From JABDQZ01 sp963801985 (lineage in GTDB: Bacteria > Pseudomonadota > Gammaproteobacteria > Chromatiales > Chromatiaceae): a stretch of DNA of 64,000 bases. The stretch's first letter is position 1. Each line of letters begins with the position of its first letter. Made by a program: the position numbers and the translations under genes. Shown one piece after another: positions 63,320 through 64,000 of the stretch. The stretch covers positions 124,001 through 188,000 of the forward strand of contig CAWDGV010000006.1 of the NCBI GenBank assembly GCA_963801985.1. The letters are read 5' to 3'. Below the pieces are notes generated by a model. The model searched no databases and had not been told where the DNA came from. It was given only the letters and a program-made list of their open reading frames with translations.

Positions 63320-64000
63320 TTTGTTCTGCCTTGATATTCTCTTCGCACCAGATCAGCAAGCCGGCTTCCGGCATGGGATTAGCCAGTCCATATCCCTGCA
63401 ATGAATCACAATCCATTTCAGCCAGCATATCAGCTGTTTCCTTGTGCTCCACGCCCTCGGCAATGACCGAAAAGCCAAGATCATGCGCCATTTTCAGAGT
63501 CGAGCTGACGATATCCTGGTTCTGGCGATCATTTTCCAGCCCGGTAATGAAACTGCGATCAATTTTCAGGGCCGAGACAGGCAGCAGGCGCAGCATCGAC
63601 AATGAAGAATAACCGGTACCAAAGTCATCAATACTGATGCGGAAGCCCGCTTTGTCCAGCGCATAAAGCACGTCTTTGTTAGTCGCTGAATTCACCATCT
63701 CGGCAGACTCAGTGACCTCAAAACAGATATTCCCGGGGTCGGTATCAGTCTCTGAAACCCGCTTAACAATCCAGTCAGCGATACTCAGGTCATCAAGCAC
63801 CTTGACCGACAGGTTGACGGCAACTGCCAGGCGAATGCCCTTTTGCTGGAAACGTCCAATTGCATCCAGGGTTTCATTGATAACCCATTCTGTCATTGTC
63901 CTGATGGCATTGGCCTGTTCGGCCAGGGGTAAAAAATCATCCGGGAACAACAATCCCTGAACAGGGTGCTGCCAGCGCACCAGTGCCTCAACCTTGCAAA
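63309..64000 (-). CDS. EAL-domain cyclic di-GMP phosphodiesterase (partial)
   Basis: The C-terminal part of a protein cut by the right edge of the window. EAL motif KVEALVRWQHP (ExLxR), AVNLS, CFEVTES, DDFGTGYSSLSMLR, ALKIDRSFITG and VIAEGVE carry the catalytic residues, so it is expected to be an active phosphodiesterase. Upstream domains (perhaps GGDEF or a sensor) are outside the window. Confidence 0.9.
   Translation of the reverse strand, partial: CKVEALVRWQHPVQGLLFPDDFLPLAEQANAIRTMTEWVINETLDAIGRFQQKGIRLAVAVNLSVKVLDDLSIADWIVKRVSETDTDPGNICFEVTESAEMVNSATNKDVLYALDKAGFRISIDDFGTGYSSLSMLRLLPVSALKIDRSFITGLENDRQNQDIVSSTLKMAHDLGFSVIAEGVEHKETADMLAEMDCDSLQGYGLANPMPEAGLLIWCEENIKAEQNEA

Overview
The window is a stretch of a gammaproteobacterial chromosome. 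Support for this is a System I (Ccm) cytochrome c maturation operon, OxyR, RmuC, YidD, an exported DUF2782 protein, a rep-type helicase, a DsbA and many c-type cytochromes. At least eight c-type cytochromes, molybdenum cofactor genes, a nitrous oxide reductase cluster and the start of a pyruvate:ferredoxin oxidoreductase point to a respiratorily flexible, probably denitrifying organism able to live with little oxygen. A lifestyle such as sulfur oxidation cannot be proven from this window.

Layout. 0-2.9 kb: start of a pyruvate:ferredoxin oxidoreductase gene, then moaB-moeA-moaD-moaE (all minus). 2.9-10 kb: a complete ccmABCDEFGHI operon (minus). 10.2-12.6 kb: diheme cytochrome c (plus) convergent with a tetraheme NapC/NirT protein and an ankyrin protein. 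12.7-22.6 kb: housekeeping and accessory genes (rdgB, a chemoreceptor, TRAP permeases, DUF2782, LOG protein, rep, cytochrome c5, CopD-like protein, tRNA-Arg). 22.8-37.2 kb: an N2O respiration region with nosZ, two small cytochromes, nosB, nosD, nosG, nosH, nosF, nosL, nosY (minus). It is followed by less usual partners: a membrane-anchored protein of unknown family, a divergent diheme cytochrome, an exported pentapeptide-repeat protein, a small secreted protein and a fusion of a ZnuA-like domain with SCO1. 37.6-39.3 kb: a Fic protein with an AbiEi-like N-terminus, preceded by four 24-bp tandem repeats. 39.6-58.9 kb: mixed genes (YjdF-like, beta-CASP hydrolase, pcm, amidohydrolase, purEK, HAD, rmuC, SPOR coiled-coil protein, oxyR, dUTPase, HIT-like, yidD, zinc-ribbon protein, GGDEF, phosphatase, dsbA, FMN reductase, ybaK). 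58.9-64 kb: DsrE/TetR pair with operators, exported rubrerythrin, cytochromes c4 and c553-like, a paralogue of the nos-linked unknown protein, and an EAL protein cut by the window edge.

How it fits together. Ccm proteins supply covalently bound haem to the cytochromes seen here. FNR/DNR-type palindromes (TTGAT-N4-ATCAA) lie upstream of nosZ (two in tandem), the nos diheme cytochrome, the ccm-linked diheme cytochrome and, as a one-mismatch version, the divergent nos-side cytochrome. This suggests a shared low-oxygen or nitric-oxide-responsive programme. The nos gene order (Z, cytochromes, B, D, G, H, F, L, Y) and the Sec-type signal of NosZ match the clade II (atypical) nitrous oxide reductases.

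Caution. Between about 23.7 and 39.2 kb most genes are interrupted by single-base shifts, usually with no other damage and with family-typical protein on both sides. A further one occurs near 61.79 kb. Sequencing or assembly error is the simplest reading, but real decay cannot be excluded. Genes here were rebuilt by joining frames, and their exact shift points are approximate.
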